This document shows positions 13,817 through 22,396 of a stretch of DNA of 22,396 bases, one piece after another. The notes under the pieces are model-generated. The model made no database searches. It saw only the letters and a program-made list of their open reading frames with translations, and was not told the DNA's origin. Position numbers and translations under genes: made by a program. Origin of the DNA: CAZZBK01 sp964652155 (GTDB lineage: Bacteria > Planctomycetota > Planctomycetia > Pirellulales > PNKZ01); the NCBI GenBank assembly GCA_964652155.1, contig CAZZBK010000103.1, positions 1-22,396 on the forward strand, given 5' to 3'. Every line of letters begins with the position of its first letter. Position 1 is the first letter of the stretch.

Positions 13817-16800
13817 CTATTTTTTCAGCGAGGTCATGTACTCGACAATGTCGACCAGGTTTTGCGCATTCAAGGCCTTCTGGATGTCAGCGGGCATGAT
13901 CGAGAGCTTCGACTTCTCCATCTGCTCGATGTTCTTGCGAGCCACCGTGCGGACGATCGACTCGGCGTTCTTGATCGTCACGTCGGCAGCCGTTTCGCTC
14001 ACTTTCACGCCAGTGAGCGTCGTGCCGTCGTCGAGCGCGAGGATGTACGACTCGTAGTTGTGGCTGATGCCCGCGCTGGGGTCGAGGATCGAAACGAACA
14101 TCGCTTCCTTGCTGAGCTTGCTGCCGATTTCCGACAAGTCGGGCCCGACGTCCTTCCCTTCGCCGCGCACCTTGTGGCACTTGGCGCAGGTGCCGGTCGT
14201 GGCGAAGAGTTGCTTGCCGCGATTCGCGTCTCCCTTTTGCTTGACGAGTTCCGTGAGGGGCGGCAGCGGCTTCTTGTCGACGCCGCTGGGCAACTGCAAG
14301 TGCTTGCCAGCAGCGGCGCGGACCGTGGCATCGTTGCTCACGAGCAGCACGTTGGCCGCGGCGAACTTCAAGTCGGCCGGCAGCTTTTCGCTCGTGACCA
14401 GCTCGACCAAAAACTTCTCGCCGACCTTGTTACGACCCAGCGCCTGCACCGCCGCGCTACGCACGCCCAGAGGGCGATTCGTATCGGTCACCAACGGCTC
14501 GAACCAGGTATTGAGCTTCGCACCGCCAGCGTAGCCGACCGCTCGGGCGACCCGGGCGGCTTTGTTTTCGTCTTTGTCTTGCATGAGTTGCTGCAACGAC
14601 TCTTGCTCGCCAAACTTGAGGAGCATGCCCGCCACACGGACCGCCGCGGTGTCGTCGGCCGTCGTCAAGATGATCTGGACCAGGTCGTTGCGTTTTTCCT
14701 TGAGCCCCGCACGGTCGACGAGCGCCAGGTAGTCGTCGCTGCCAGGGGCGAGGCGATCGAGATAGCCGAGCACGGCCGATTTCACTCGCGGCGCGTCGGC
14801 GACGTTTACATTCGACAACCGGAGCAACGCCTTGGCGACGCTCGTCTGCAAGGCTGCCGAGTTGCCGCCGGCTGGGATGTCGAGCAACGATTGCAAAGCG
14901 GCGTTCTTGTCTCCTTGGTACAGGTCGAACGCCCGGAAGTACCGCGGCAGATCCCCCTCGCTCGTCGCGGGGTTACGAATCGCGGCGGCCAATAGCTGCG
15001 GTGTCTTTTTGCCCCGGCTCCGCCAGATGATGTCGCGGCCACCCCGTGTGCCGAGCGGCTCGTTAACCTTGGCCAGGTAAGCGTCGAGGCACTCGTCCCA
15101 GTGTCGAGCCGCACCGATACCGAGGGCTTCGAGGTACCAGCGATCGTCGCCATCGTGTTGAGCGGCGAGCGTGGCCCAAATCTGGGGCACGGCTGGCGAG
15201 GTGCTCAGGTGCAAGGCAATGGCCAGTTCGCGGCGCACTTCCGGAGCGGGGTCCTGGGCCAATGACGCGAGCGAAGCCACGTCGAGCTTCAATTGCCGGG
15301 CGAGTCGAATGCCCACCGTGCGAATGTCGGCGTCCCGATCGGTGATCGCTTTTGCGACCACGGCTGGGCCCTGACCGGCGATCTTGCCCAGGCACCAAAG
15401 CGCTCGGGCCTTCATGCGTGGGCTGTCGGTTTCGTCGGCCAGCTTGGTGAGTGCCGGCACGACGGCTTGTCCTTGAGCGTGCAATTTGTGCAGCGCCGTC
15501 CAGGCGAGGTACCGCACCGAGTTGCACGGATTTTGCAAAGCGGCGATCGCCCCACCGAGGTTTTCAAAGTCGTATTTCGGCACCGTGTACTTGAGGCCGG
15601 TCGAGGCGACCCGGAACAGTCGTCCACGGTCGAGGTCTTGTTGGTTGTGGCCGCCGACCCCCGGATCGTACCAATCGCTCACGAACACGCTGCCGTCGGG
15701 GGCGACGCAGACGTCGGCGGGTCGAAACCAGTTGTCGCGCGCGCCTTGCAGCAGGTCGACCGAGCCGGCCGTGTAACCTGCGCCGTACTTTTTCGCCGGG
15801 TAGGCGCGGACCACGCTGGGGCCCGCGTCGCAGTGAATGACCTGATCCCAAAACACCTTGGGGAGCGAGCGGCCCTCGTAGACCAGGATGCCGGTCGGCG
15901 AGCCCGCCCCGGTTTGCAGCAAGTTGGGCACCACGCCCGGGTCGTTCAGGTGCCAGTGCATGAGCGGCACCTCCCCCTCGATATTCTCGCGCGGGGTACG
16001 CCAGCCCGAGCCGGTAAACTCCTGGCGGTAACCGTAGTTGCCGTACTCCATCACAAAGTTGATCCGCACGCCGCGGTTGCCATCGTCGTCGTTGTCACTC
16101 TGCCAGAGGGTGCCAAAGCTGTCGACGGCGACTTCATAGTTGTTTCGGAAATTGTGGGCCAGCGTCTCGAAGTCGCCGCCGTCCGCGTTACAGCGGAAGG
16201 GCATGCCCCCCCAGTACGGCTTGCCGCCGTCGCTCACCATGTTGCCAGCGAGATCCACGACCGGCTTGCCATCTTTGTCGCAGACACGCTTGCCGGTGTT
16301 GCCAAAGTTCCAGTACAGCTTGCCGTCGGGCCCGAAGAGAAACGAGTGGGCCGAGTGATCGTGTTGCGCGTCGCCAACGTTCGTGAACAGTAATTCTTTA
16401 CGGTCAGGCTTGTCGTCGCCATCGGTGTCGGTGAACACGAAGATGTTCGGCGAGCAGGAAACGATCACCTGGTTGCCGAGCACACACAGACCGATCGCCG
16501 AGTTGATGTCGACCCCCTGGTAGAAGACCGTCGACTTATCCGCCTTGCCGTCGCCATTGGTGTCTTCGAGGATCAAGATGCGATCCCCTTCCTTGCGCGT
16601 GCCATTGTGTCGGCGGTAGTTCATCACCTCGCAGACCCAAATGCGGCCGCGGTGATCGATGTCCAAGTTGGTCAAGTTGAGTGTCATCGGCTCCGAGGCG
16701 AACAGGGTCGCTTCGGCTCCCTCGGCCACATTGAGCCCGGCGATCGCGTCTTTGGCTTCATGACTGGCGGCGGGAGGGGCGTTATTGGCCGACGGGGTCG

Positions 16801-18892
16801 TCAACTGGGCTGGGGCCGCGTTGTAAACGAGGAATTGCACGCTGGAGGCGCTTCCTTGATCGGTCCCGCCGTTGTCGAGCCCGGCGCGGGCGACAAATCG
16901 GTCATAGCCTTCGGGCACATTGAAGACGATGACCGAGTTGGAGTGTGTGCCGATGCCGTAGGCCACACTCTTGCCAGCGATGCGGAGTGGCCCCCCGTCG
17001 CAATTCGCGTTCACATTGACCTGCCCCCACCCGGCGCGAGCCGCCGCCCACTTGAGGTCGGTCAACTTGAGCTCCCCCTTCGCGCCGGTCAGCCGTGGCT
17101 CGACCCAGTCGGCCCAATCGGCCGTGAAGCCGTTGCCCGCGTCGGTGACAACGAGCGCGAGCTGCTTGGCCCCTTTGAGCTCGACGTTGATGTCGATCGC
17201 GTGCCCCGGTGTTGATGGGGTGACGACCGAGCTGTTGAACAGCTCGGCCGCGTTCGCTGAGCCCGCGATGGGCGCCGCCGTCGGGGTGACGGCGGAGACC
17301 TTCTTGGGCTCTTCGTTGACCATGCGTTGCTGGATGATCTCGCGATTGTAGTTGGCCGGCCGTGGGTAGTCCGGGTTGGCTTCCAAGTCTTCAGCACTCA
17401 CCGGAGCGACTTCGACCCCCTCGGCCGGCACCTCTCCCTTGGCGGTCCAGACGATCGCGTTCAGGACGGTCTTGCGGAAGTCAGGGTGCCCCCAGTTCCA
17501 ATGGTCATGTCCGCCTGTAAAGCCAAAGCCGCGACCGCCGTCGGGCCGCTCCGATGCCCAACCGACGTGTTGCATCTCTCCCTTGGCAACGCTCTCGCGC
17601 ACGTACGGGTTGCCGCTGTGGGGACCGTCCTTGCGCGTGAGCGTGTCGGGACCGGCGAGCGCCGAGAGGATCGGCGTGACCCCTTTCATCTCAGGCCGAA
17701 AACGCATGTGATAGTACCACTCGTCGTTGATCGCGAACGGCTTGACCCCACGCGTGATCGGATGCACGGGCAACTTCTCGAACCGCGCGGTCCAGTGAGG
17801 ATTGACCGACCAGTTCATCTCGAAATAGCCGCCGATCCAGTCGAGGAACTTATCGCCCGACGGCCCCTTGGGCACCTCGACGGCATAGTGGATACAGACG
17901 ACGCCAACCCCCTTCTTGGTTAGCGCGTCGACCTGCTCGAGGTTCGGGTTGACCATGTGTCCGCCGCCGCCGTCGCAATACATGACGATCGTGTCGGCCC
18001 CGGCGAAGGCATTGGCCTCGGTCGGCCAGCCATTGCGGTGCACGACGACCTCGTAGCCGGGCTTAGCCCGTTGCAACTCGCGGGCCAGCAGCAGGCAGCC
18101 TGCGTTGTGCTCATGCGCGCCGTAGCCGTGACTCGGCCGGCCGGCCACAAACACGATCCGCTTCTTCTCGCCGTCGTTCTTGAGTGCGCTGCTCTTGAGC
18201 ACCGGCGAGGCGAGCTTCTTGAGACGGATGTTCTTGAACTGCACCGTCATCGGCGGGCCAGCGTGCAACTGCAACGCGAGCAGGCCCGACATGCGCCGCT
18301 TGGCCGCTTCGTCGTCGGTCACGTCGATCGTCGTGACGCCGTTCACTTTGTGGATCAGATGATTGCCATCGGCGATGATGGTGTAGTCGTTCCAGTCGTC
18401 TTGCTTGACGGCAGCGAGAATGTCCGCTTCCTTGGCGATCTCGGTCCCTGCTTTCTTGCCGTCGGCGGTAATTTGCACCTTATTGCCGCGCTTGGCGAGA
18501 ATGCCGCGCCCCTTCTCTTCGTAGAGTGTGCCGGTCCACCCCCCTGCCCCGTCGAAGTCGGCCTGATAGCCCTTGATGACCCAGGGGCTGACTTCCTCTG
18601 AGCGATATTGCACGCCCGAGTTGCCGCCGACGATCTTGAATTTCAGCCGCAGCTCGAAGTCGCTCACCGTGGCCTTGCGGTAGATTATGAACGTGTTCCC
18701 CTTGGTGGGCTTTTCGGGGGTCGTCTGGCCGGTGATCGCCTCGTCGCGGACGCTCCAGAACTCGGGATTGCCATCCCAGTTCGTGAGCGTTTTGCCGTCG
18801 AACAGGGACTCGAAGCCCGCCTCGTCTTGGGCCTGAACCCAGCTGGTCAGGGCGAATACGAACGAGAACAACCATCCTAGGCGTCGGATCAT
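13817..18892 (-). CDS. Giant secreted multidomain haem protein: DUF1080 - ThuA - NPCBM - PVC dehydrogenase - HEAT - cytochrome c
   Basis: The 1691-residue protein starts with a signal peptide (cleavage near VQAQ, about residue 22). In order: a DUF1080/3-keto-disaccharide hydrolase-like lectin fold (about 28-228, LFDGKTLTNWDG); a ThuA-like domain (about 243-485, RIVFVAGRPSHGYGAHEHNAG); an NPCBM-type carbohydrate-binding domain (about 560-690, AYGIGTHSNS); a PVC-type membrane-bound dehydrogenase beta-propeller (about 720-1095) with Ca-binding-like loops DTNGDGKAD and DTDGDDKPD; HEAT-like helical repeats (about 1100-1540); and a PVC-type haem domain with CAKCH at 1569-1573 and likely ligand Met1666 (SIMP). 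Such haem proteins are typical of planctomycetes and are thought to act in periplasmic sugar oxidation. The combined sugar-binding, ThuA and haem parts suggest oxidative polysaccharide or glycoside breakdown, but the substrate is unknown. It appears monocistronic. Confidence 0.92.
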   Translation of the reverse strand: MIRRLGWLFSFVFALTSWVQAQDEAGFESLFDGKTLTNWDGNPEFWSVRDEAITGQTTPEKPTKGNTFIIYRKATVSDFELRLKFKIVGGNSGVQYRSEEVSPWVIKGYQADFDGAGGWTGTLYEEKGRGILAKRGNKVQITADGKKAGTEIAKEADILAAVKQDDWNDYTIIADGNHLIHKVNGVTTIDVTDDEAAKRRMSGLLALQLHAGPPMTVQFKNIRLKKLASPVLKSSALKNDGEKKRIVFVAGRPSHGYGAHEHNAGCLLLARELQRAKPGYEVVVHRNGWPTEANAFAGADTIVMYCDGGGGHMVNPNLEQVDALTKKGVGVVCIHYAVEVPKGPSGDKFLDWIGGYFEMNWSVNPHWTARFEKLPVHPITRGVKPFAINDEWYYHMRFRPEMKGVTPILSALAGPDTLTRKDGPHSGNPYVRESVAKGEMQHVGWASERPDGGRGFGFTGGHDHWNWGHPDFRKTVLNAIVWTAKGEVPAEGVEVAPVSAEDLEANPDYPRPANYNREIIQQRMVNEEPKKVSAVTPTAAPIAGSANAAELFNSSVVTPSTPGHAIDINVELKGAKQLALVVTDAGNGFTADWADWVEPRLTGAKGELKLTDLKWAAARAGWGQVNVNANCDGGPLRIAGKSVAYGIGTHSNSVIVFNVPEGYDRFVARAGLDNGGTDQGSASSVQFLVYNAAPAQLTTPSANNAPPAASHEAKDAIAGLNVAEGAEATLFASEPMTLNLTNLDIDHRGRIWVCEVMNYRRHNGTRKEGDRILILEDTNGDGKADKSTVFYQGVDINSAIGLCVLGNQVIVSCSPNIFVFTDTDGDDKPDRKELLFTNVGDAQHDHSAHSFLFGPDGKLYWNFGNTGKRVCDKDGKPVVDLAGNMVSDGGKPYWGGMPFRCNADGGDFETLAHNFRNNYEVAVDSFGTLWQSDNDDDGNRGVRINFVMEYGNYGYRQEFTGSGWRTPRENIEGEVPLMHWHLNDPGVVPNLLQTGAGSPTGILVYEGRSLPKVFWDQVIHCDAGPSVVRAYPAKKYGAGYTAGSVDLLQGARDNWFRPADVCVAPDGSVFVSDWYDPGVGGHNQQDLDRGRLFRVASTGLKYTVPKYDFENLGGAIAALQNPCNSVRYLAWTALHKLHAQGQAVVPALTKLADETDSPRMKARALWCLGKIAGQGPAVVAKAITDRDADIRTVGIRLARQLKLDVASLASLAQDPAPEVRRELAIALHLSTSPAVPQIWATLAAQHDGDDRWYLEALGIGAARHWDECLDAYLAKVNEPLGTRGGRDIIWRSRGKKTPQLLAAAIRNPATSEGDLPRYFRAFDLYQGDKNAALQSLLDIPAGGNSAALQTSVAKALLRLSNVNVADAPRVKSAVLGYLDRLAPGSDDYLALVDRAGLKEKRNDLVQIILTTADDTAAVRVAGMLLKFGEQESLQQLMQDKDENKAARVARAVGYAGGAKLNTWFEPLVTDTNRPLGVRSAAVQALGRNKVGEKFLVELVTSEKLPADLKFAAANVLLVSNDATVRAAAGKHLQLPSGVDKKPLPPLTELVKQKGDANRGKQLFATTGTCAKCHKVRGEGKDVGPDLSEIGSKLSKEAMFVSILDPSAGISHNYESYILALDDGTTLTGVKVSETAADVTIKNAESIVRTVARKNIEQMEKSKLSIMPADIQKALNAQNLVDIVEYMTSLKK

Positions 18893-19056
18893 GGGTGAAG
18901 GACTCCGTGCGGGAGATTCGATAGAACGAGCGCGCGATGCCGAGCCTGGCAGTCAGGTCGACCGCTCGATGGGGGTTTCGATTCGCGACAAAAACAGCCG
19001 CGTCTGAATCGGTTTAGAGCATAGTCAAGCCGTCAAAGCGAGTCAAACTAGCCGGA

Positions 19057-19084
19057 GGAAAGCGGAAAGTAGGCAGTAGGCAGA
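19057..19084. repeat. Short tandem heptamer repeat, four units in two types
   Basis: Units of seven: GGAAAGC, GGAAAGT, AGGCAGT, AGGCAGA. On the minus strand it reads as CTGCCTA and CTTTCCG-like repeats. It shares the seven-base period of the repeat at 13770-13809 but not the sequence, and lies on the other side of the giant gene. Confidence 0.6.
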
Positions 19085-19100
19085 GGGCCGTTACCCAAGC

Positions 19101-19117
19101 CGGCGGCTCTGCCGCCG
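19101..19117. repeat. GC-rich inverted repeat (7-bp stem, TCT loop)
   Basis: CGGCGGC-TCT-GCCGCCG is a perfect hairpin 14 bases past the stop of the dioxygenase gene. No T-run follows on the minus strand, so it is not a standard intrinsic terminator, though it could stop RNA decay or be a REP-like element. Confidence 0.5.
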
Positions 19118-19130
19118 ACCTCGATCAGCT

Positions 19131-19979
19131 TCACACAACCCAACGACTCGGGTTGATTCCCGGCGCGGCGGTGGCCATGTTGGCGGGACGATTGCCGACG
19201 TTGAAGTCGATCTGCCGCGTGTTCGGACTCTTGAACAACGCGCGGACGTGCGGCGGCAAGGTGGCCAGCTTCGCGGGGTCCCATTCCTCGACTGCAGCAA
19301 TCGGACCCGCCCAGGCCGGCCGATACGCGATCGCCAACAACCGCCGGTCTTGCTGACTGATGTTGGGATAGTTGGCGTGGAACACCGCCTGGTGGATGAG
19401 CGCCACGCTCCCCGCGCGACACGTGACCATCACCTCCTCGGGATGCGACAGGTAACGCCGGTATGGGTTCGCGTCGGCGTGCATCGACAGATGCGAACGG
19501 GGAATTACCTTGAACGGTGCCCGCTCGGGCGTCAGATCGTCGAGGTAATACAACGCGCGGACCAGTCGCGGGGCGCTTGCCTGCATGCCAAAAATCGCCG
19601 AGCCGTAGGGCTGCGCGTCGGTGTGGATCGCAATGCCCGGGTGGCCGGGCTTGGACAAGGCATACGAGCAGGACGTGAACACCAACTCGTCGCCGAACAG
19701 AGTGGTCAGAAACTCGAGCATCGCCGGCAGGGCAATCACGTCGATCGTATGGGGCGAGTTGGTCCACTGCACCTGTTGGCAATAGCGTTGGTTCTCGCTG
19801 TAGTCGACGGCCGTGGTCGGGAGCGCATCGAGTTCGCGACGGATGTTCGCGATCTGCTCGGCGCTGAGCAGATCGGGGAGGACGACGTAGCCTTCGAGTT
19901 CGATGTGCTTAATGCGCTCAGCCGTGGTGAGGCTGGCCCAATTGGTGGTATCGAGGCGATAGGGGGGCGTGTTGGTCAT
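19131..19979 (-). CDS. Phytanoyl-CoA dioxygenase (PhyH) family protein
   Basis: This 282-residue protein belongs to the Fe(II)/2-oxoglutarate-dependent PhyH family. The iron site is the HxD pair His119/Asp121 (IAIHTDAQPYG) with a distal His, probably His201 (FHANYPN; His196 is the alternative). Arg212 or Arg213 (DRRLLAIAY) is the likely 2-oxoglutarate anchor. EGYVVLPDLLSAEQI (29-43) is the usual family opening. There is no signal peptide. The start is set at ATG 19979 because AGGA lies seven bases before it; the frame continues to a GTG at 20012. Planctomycetes often carry many PhyH paralogues with unknown substrates, and nothing nearby identifies one here. Confidence 0.88.
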   Translation of the reverse strand: MTNTPPYRLDTTNWASLTTAERIKHIELEGYVVLPDLLSAEQIANIRRELDALPTTAVDYSENQRYCQQVQWTNSPHTIDVIALPAMLEFLTTLFGDELVFTSCSYALSKPGHPGIAIHTDAQPYGSAIFGMQASAPRLVRALYYLDDLTPERAPFKVIPRSHLSMHADANPYRRYLSHPEEVMVTCRAGSVALIHQAVFHANYPNISQQDRRLLAIAYRPAWAGPIAAVEEWDPAKLATLPPHVRALFKSPNTRQIDFNVGNRPANMATAAPGINPSRWVV

Positions 19980-19986
19980 CCGCGTA

Positions 19987-19990
19987 TCCT
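19987..19990 (-). promoter_or_regulatory. Ribosome binding site for the PhyH-family gene
   Basis: AGGA on the minus strand, seven bases before ATG 19979. It favours this start over the GTG 33 bases upstream. Confidence 0.5.
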
Positions 19991-20157
19991 GACGAATGTA
20001 AGCGCGCGACACTGCTACTGCAGCTCAGGGCATCAAGTTAACAGCACGACCAAACCGACTCCAGAAAGATTCAGCCTCACGTATCCCGGCCTGCTAAACT
20101 AATTTTGCGCGGAGCTTTAGCATTATCTGCGGTAGCAAGTCAAAGCCGGTGTAACGC

Positions 20158-20514
20158 ATGGGCATTTCCCTGATCATATTCCTGGTAATTTTCCTGGTAG
20201 TCATCCCGGAATTGGCGATCTTACCAATATGGGGTTTCTACCAAGGGTTGGTGGGAGCCATTTGGCCAAGCGATGATCCTGAAATACGACGTCAACAACG
20301 GGTGACATTGGTCCTCGTGCTGATTGGCACCATCACGTTCGTGAGCGGCTTAGCTTGGCTGCACTGGTCAGACAATTGGTCGATCATTCCGTTCGTCGTC
20401 GCCTTTGCGTGCCTAGCCTTGGGCGGATTCTTGGGCAAGCAACTCGAACGACGATGTCGCGAAGAGGATGAAGCCAAGAAAAACAATCCGGCACAACCGA
20501 CTGATGCTACTTAA
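20158..20514 (+). CDS. Small three-helix membrane protein, unknown function
   Basis: This 118-residue protein has hydrophobic segments at about 3-24, 49-68 and 75-94 and a charged C-terminal tail (LERRCREEDEAKKNNPAQP). I do not recognise a family. The sequence is less GC-biased than neighbouring genes, especially at third positions. The clear helix/tail pattern and the lack of a real gene on the other strand support it as coding. The start ATG is at 20158 with no obvious Shine-Dalgarno site. It is divergent from the PhyH gene and convergent with the DUF1570 gene, so it stands alone. It could be recently acquired or weakly expressed; this is speculation. Confidence 0.62.
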   Translation: MGISLIIFLVIFLVVIPELAILPIWGFYQGLVGAIWPSDDPEIRRQQRVTLVLVLIGTITFVSGLAWLHWSDNWSIIPFVVAFACLALGGFLGKQLERRCREEDEAKKNNPAQPTDAT

Positions 20515-20709
20515 CTCGACGCGACGGCGGAAATCCTACACAACGTCAGCAGAGTGTAGTGGCTCGACACTGAGAAGTTGCTCACATACTTACAGGACCA
20601 CGAGCCACACGAGCTGATCGACGCCGAACAACGACGGCGTGACATCAGCAAATGTGCTCAGCGCCGTACGTGTTTCCCCCCGGTGCCCCGCTGGGGGCAA
20701 ATGAAAAAG
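20515..20709. other. Convergent intergenic region with a hairpin
   Basis: No gene is seen in this 195-bp stretch. TGCCCC-GCTG-GGGGCA (20684-20699) forms a 6-bp stem just past the stop of the DUF1570 gene. There is no clear T-run after it on either strand, so it is only a weak candidate for a terminator. Confidence 0.35.
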
Positions 20710-22113
20710 TTACTGCGAGTTCAACCAAGCCCGCGCGAAGTTCGCGGCTTGCGTGCGATTGGGAAAGTTGCGAATTTCGATCGTGGGCGCGAGCAAGCTG
20801 GCCCGTTGTTCGTTTTGCCATTTTTGCACCGCCGCCGGCGATGGGGTGACAGCCACGCTGCGCTGTTGGCTTGTCGTTGCCATGCAAACGTAATGCGTCA
20901 TGTTTTCGAGCGGATCGGTGTACGGCAGCTTGACGAGATGCTGCGCCAACTCTTTTTCGAGCACCTGCAAGTCATCGCCAAAATACTTGCGGAACAGCGC
21001 CTCGGCCTCGTCCGGGGTGACCCATCGCAGCGCGTCGAACTTGGCCACCTCGCCCAGAAAACTCTCGAATTTGACTTTTTTCCGCGCCGCCAGGAAGTGT
21101 GTGAGCCCCCAGGCAAACGCGTACCCGGTCGAGGTCAGCCCTTCGGCCCGCACGACCGTTGAGAATACATAGCCGGGCTGGACCGATTGGCCATTTGCCT
21201 TCAGGTATTCGGAGATTTCCTTCATACGCATGTCGTTGACTTCACCGACCCCTTTCCAGCGCACCGAGGTCCTGTCGAACGCCACGGCCGAGAGGTACTC
21301 AGGCAACCCCTCGCTGATCCACTGGGGCCAATCCGAGAGCCGCCGCTGCACGCCGATATTGGCCAGAATTTGATGACATCCCTCGTGCGCCACGGTGGCC
21401 ACCGCCTGTTTGACGGCGATCTCGGGGAGCACCGTGGCCAGCTTCGATTGCTCGTACATCGCCACGTGGTTGCTCACGCCGTTGTAGTAGGCAACGACCC
21501 CCGCGGGCATTTCCTTGTACTGCTGAAACTCGTCGTAGGTCTTGAACATCAACACGACCAGCAGCGTGTCGGGGTCGTGCACCGGTACCTTGAGCCGCTT
21601 CCAGTAATCGAACAAGGGCTGATACATCGTCTCCAAGATGCGACTCGTGCCGGCGTAGAACAGCTCGCTCGTGTTGTACACGTATAGAAAGCGTTTGGTC
21701 GCGCGGATTTTGAACTTCGGAAACCGCGCAGTCAGTTCCTTGGTCAACTCGTCCTTGGTCGAGGAGACGAACGGTCGCGAAGTGGTCTCGGCTTCGCTGG
21801 TCAACTTCGAGGCTAGGCGACCGTTGGGCAATTGCACGATCACGCGGTCGCCGATCTCGCTCAGCACTTTGCCCACGACGAGGCCGAGCGCGTCGTCGTT
21901 GACTGTCACGCGACGATCGTTACCCGGCTTGCCCTCGGCCCCCTTGGGGATGATGAGTCCGTTTTCCTCGGGTCGAATCTGCGGGATGTTGGCCTTATCG
22001 GCACCGCTGCCAAACGACGACTGCGCGAGCAGTGGTGCCGCGGCGAGCATGAGCAACGCGCCACAGCCAAGCAGGATGAACGCCCGTAACGATCGCTGAC
22101 TCTCTGGCCGCAT
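20710..22113 (-). CDS. Secreted DUF1570 family protein with HExxH zinc-peptidase-like site
   Basis: This 467-residue protein has a signal peptide (hydrophobic about 11-30, cleavage near LLAQS). After a polar linker comes a small beta-rich region at about 68-105 (LVVGKVLSEIGDRVIVQLPNG) that may bind another protein. The core, at about 135-400, matches DUF1570. It has the zinc-binding HEGCH at 243-247 and downstream acids in WISEGLPEYLS (Glu268, Glu272), one of which may be the third ligand as in gluzincins. A tail with further short motifs ends at NSQ. Peptidase activity is inferred; no DUF1570 protein is known to me to have been shown active. GGAG lies six bases before ATG 22113, one of the clearest ribosome binding sites in the window. 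Confidence 0.85.
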   Translation of the reverse strand: MRPESQRSLRAFILLGCGALLMLAAAPLLAQSSFGSGADKANIPQIRPEENGLIIPKGAEGKPGNDRRVTVNDDALGLVVGKVLSEIGDRVIVQLPNGRLASKLTSEAETTSRPFVSSTKDELTKELTARFPKFKIRATKRFLYVYNTSELFYAGTSRILETMYQPLFDYWKRLKVPVHDPDTLLVVLMFKTYDEFQQYKEMPAGVVAYYNGVSNHVAMYEQSKLATVLPEIAVKQAVATVAHEGCHQILANIGVQRRLSDWPQWISEGLPEYLSAVAFDRTSVRWKGVGEVNDMRMKEISEYLKANGQSVQPGYVFSTVVRAEGLTSTGYAFAWGLTHFLAARKKVKFESFLGEVAKFDALRWVTPDEAEALFRKYFGDDLQVLEKELAQHLVKLPYTDPLENMTHYVCMATTSQQRSVAVTPSPAAVQKWQNEQRASLLAPTIEIRNFPNRTQAANFARAWLNSQ

Positions 22114-22330
22114 GAGAAGCTCCCCCGTGATGGATCGGAGCGACCCCCACGAGTGCCCGACCGGATGTGGATGAGTGGAACTGCCGCTTCGGATGGGGCG
22201 CGCTGAACAAGCGCACCATCAGACTCCATCCCAAGGTATCAAAACCGGCCCCCCGACCCAACTGTTTTTTACCCCGATTCGACCAGGGAATCGCTGGCCA
22301 CGAGCCCTGTTCAACGTCTCGGGATAAAAA
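22114..22330. other. Intergenic region upstream of the DUF1570 gene
   Basis: I find no gene in these 217 bp. They contain a CGATTC/GAATCG hairpin near 22275-22293 next to a T-run on its 5' side (plus strand), which does not make a proper terminator in either direction. Confidence 0.35.
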
Positions 22331-22396
22331 TTAACCGCTCGCCGCCCCGGCCATGATGGTCTTGAGCGCCTTGTCGCTAATATCCTTGCGGCACCA
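22331..22396 (-). CDS. 3' end of an unidentified gene (cut by window end)
   Basis: The minus strand reads open from 22396 to a TAA at 22333-22331, giving 21 residues that start WCRKDISDKALKTIM and end GAASG. The charged, helix-like content is credible for a protein C-terminus. Too little is present to name a family. Confidence 0.42.
   Translation of the reverse strand, partial: WCRKDISDKALKTIMAGAASG

Larger units (their letters stand above)
18893..19130. other. Intergenic region upstream of the giant haem protein gene
   Basis: This 238-bp stretch has no gene I can support. It holds a heptamer repeat (19057-19084) and a GC hairpin (19101-19117) near the 3' end of the dioxygenase gene, and presumably the promoter of the giant gene, which I cannot place. 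Confidence 0.5.

Noticed and set aside
13706..14995. Long open frame on the plus strand (429 codons)
   Set aside because: It is antisense to the conserved haem and HEAT parts of the giant protein; the translation is Arg/Leu/Val-rich without any known motif, as usual opposite GC-rich genes.
22261..22330. Terminator for the gene at the window end
   Set aside because: The only stem (CGATTC/GAATCG) is followed by A, not T, on the minus strand.

Overview
The window looks like a piece of a planctomycete chromosome, probably of the Pirellula/Blastopirellula/Rhodopirellula group. That placement is inference. It rests on a giant secreted protein joining DUF1080, ThuA, NPCBM, PVC-type dehydrogenase and PVC-type haem domains, a DUF1570 protein, a b6-type split cytochrome b with a multihaem partner, GC-rich coding DNA, weak or variable Shine-Dalgarno sites, and heptamer repeats between genes.

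Positions 1-12306 (all minus strand) hold one respiratory gene block. In transcription order it reads: Rieske protein, cytochrome b6-like subunit, subunit IV-like subunit with extra membrane helices, a 1447-residue octahaem cytochrome c with coiled-coil and PDZ regions, two paralogous cupredoxin-like copper proteins, a dihaem lipoprotein cytochrome c, CoxB, and CoxA (cut by the window start). There is no cytochrome c1 or f gene; the octahaem protein sits in that place. The simplest model is quinol -> Rieske/b complex -> octahaem c -> copper proteins and/or dihaem c -> CuA of CoxB -> aa3-type oxidase. Upstream of the Rieske gene is a perfect CRP/FNR-family palindrome (TGTGA-N6-TCACA) next to a plausible -10 element.

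Positions 12307-12664 are a divergent intergenic region. A stand-alone D-glutamate cyclase-like (DUF4392) gene follows on the plus strand (12665-13669). A 148-bp gap with a tandem heptamer repeat separates it from the convergent 1691-residue multidomain haem protein (13817-18892, minus). Then come a short gap with a second heptamer repeat and a GC hairpin, a phytanoyl-CoA dioxygenase family gene (minus), a small three-helix membrane protein (plus), a secreted DUF1570 protein with an HExxH site (minus), and the last 21 codons of an unidentified minus-strand gene.

The best candidate for an under-described system is the respiratory block. It combines a b6-type cytochrome b retaining the haem ci cysteine, an octahaem c carrying a PDZ domain and a long coiled coil, two amicyanin-like copper proteins fused to a transthyretin-like domain, and a Rieske protein with a long Pro/Ala tail containing repeated STAxIL motifs. 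No tRNA, rRNA, CRISPR array or insertion sequence was seen.
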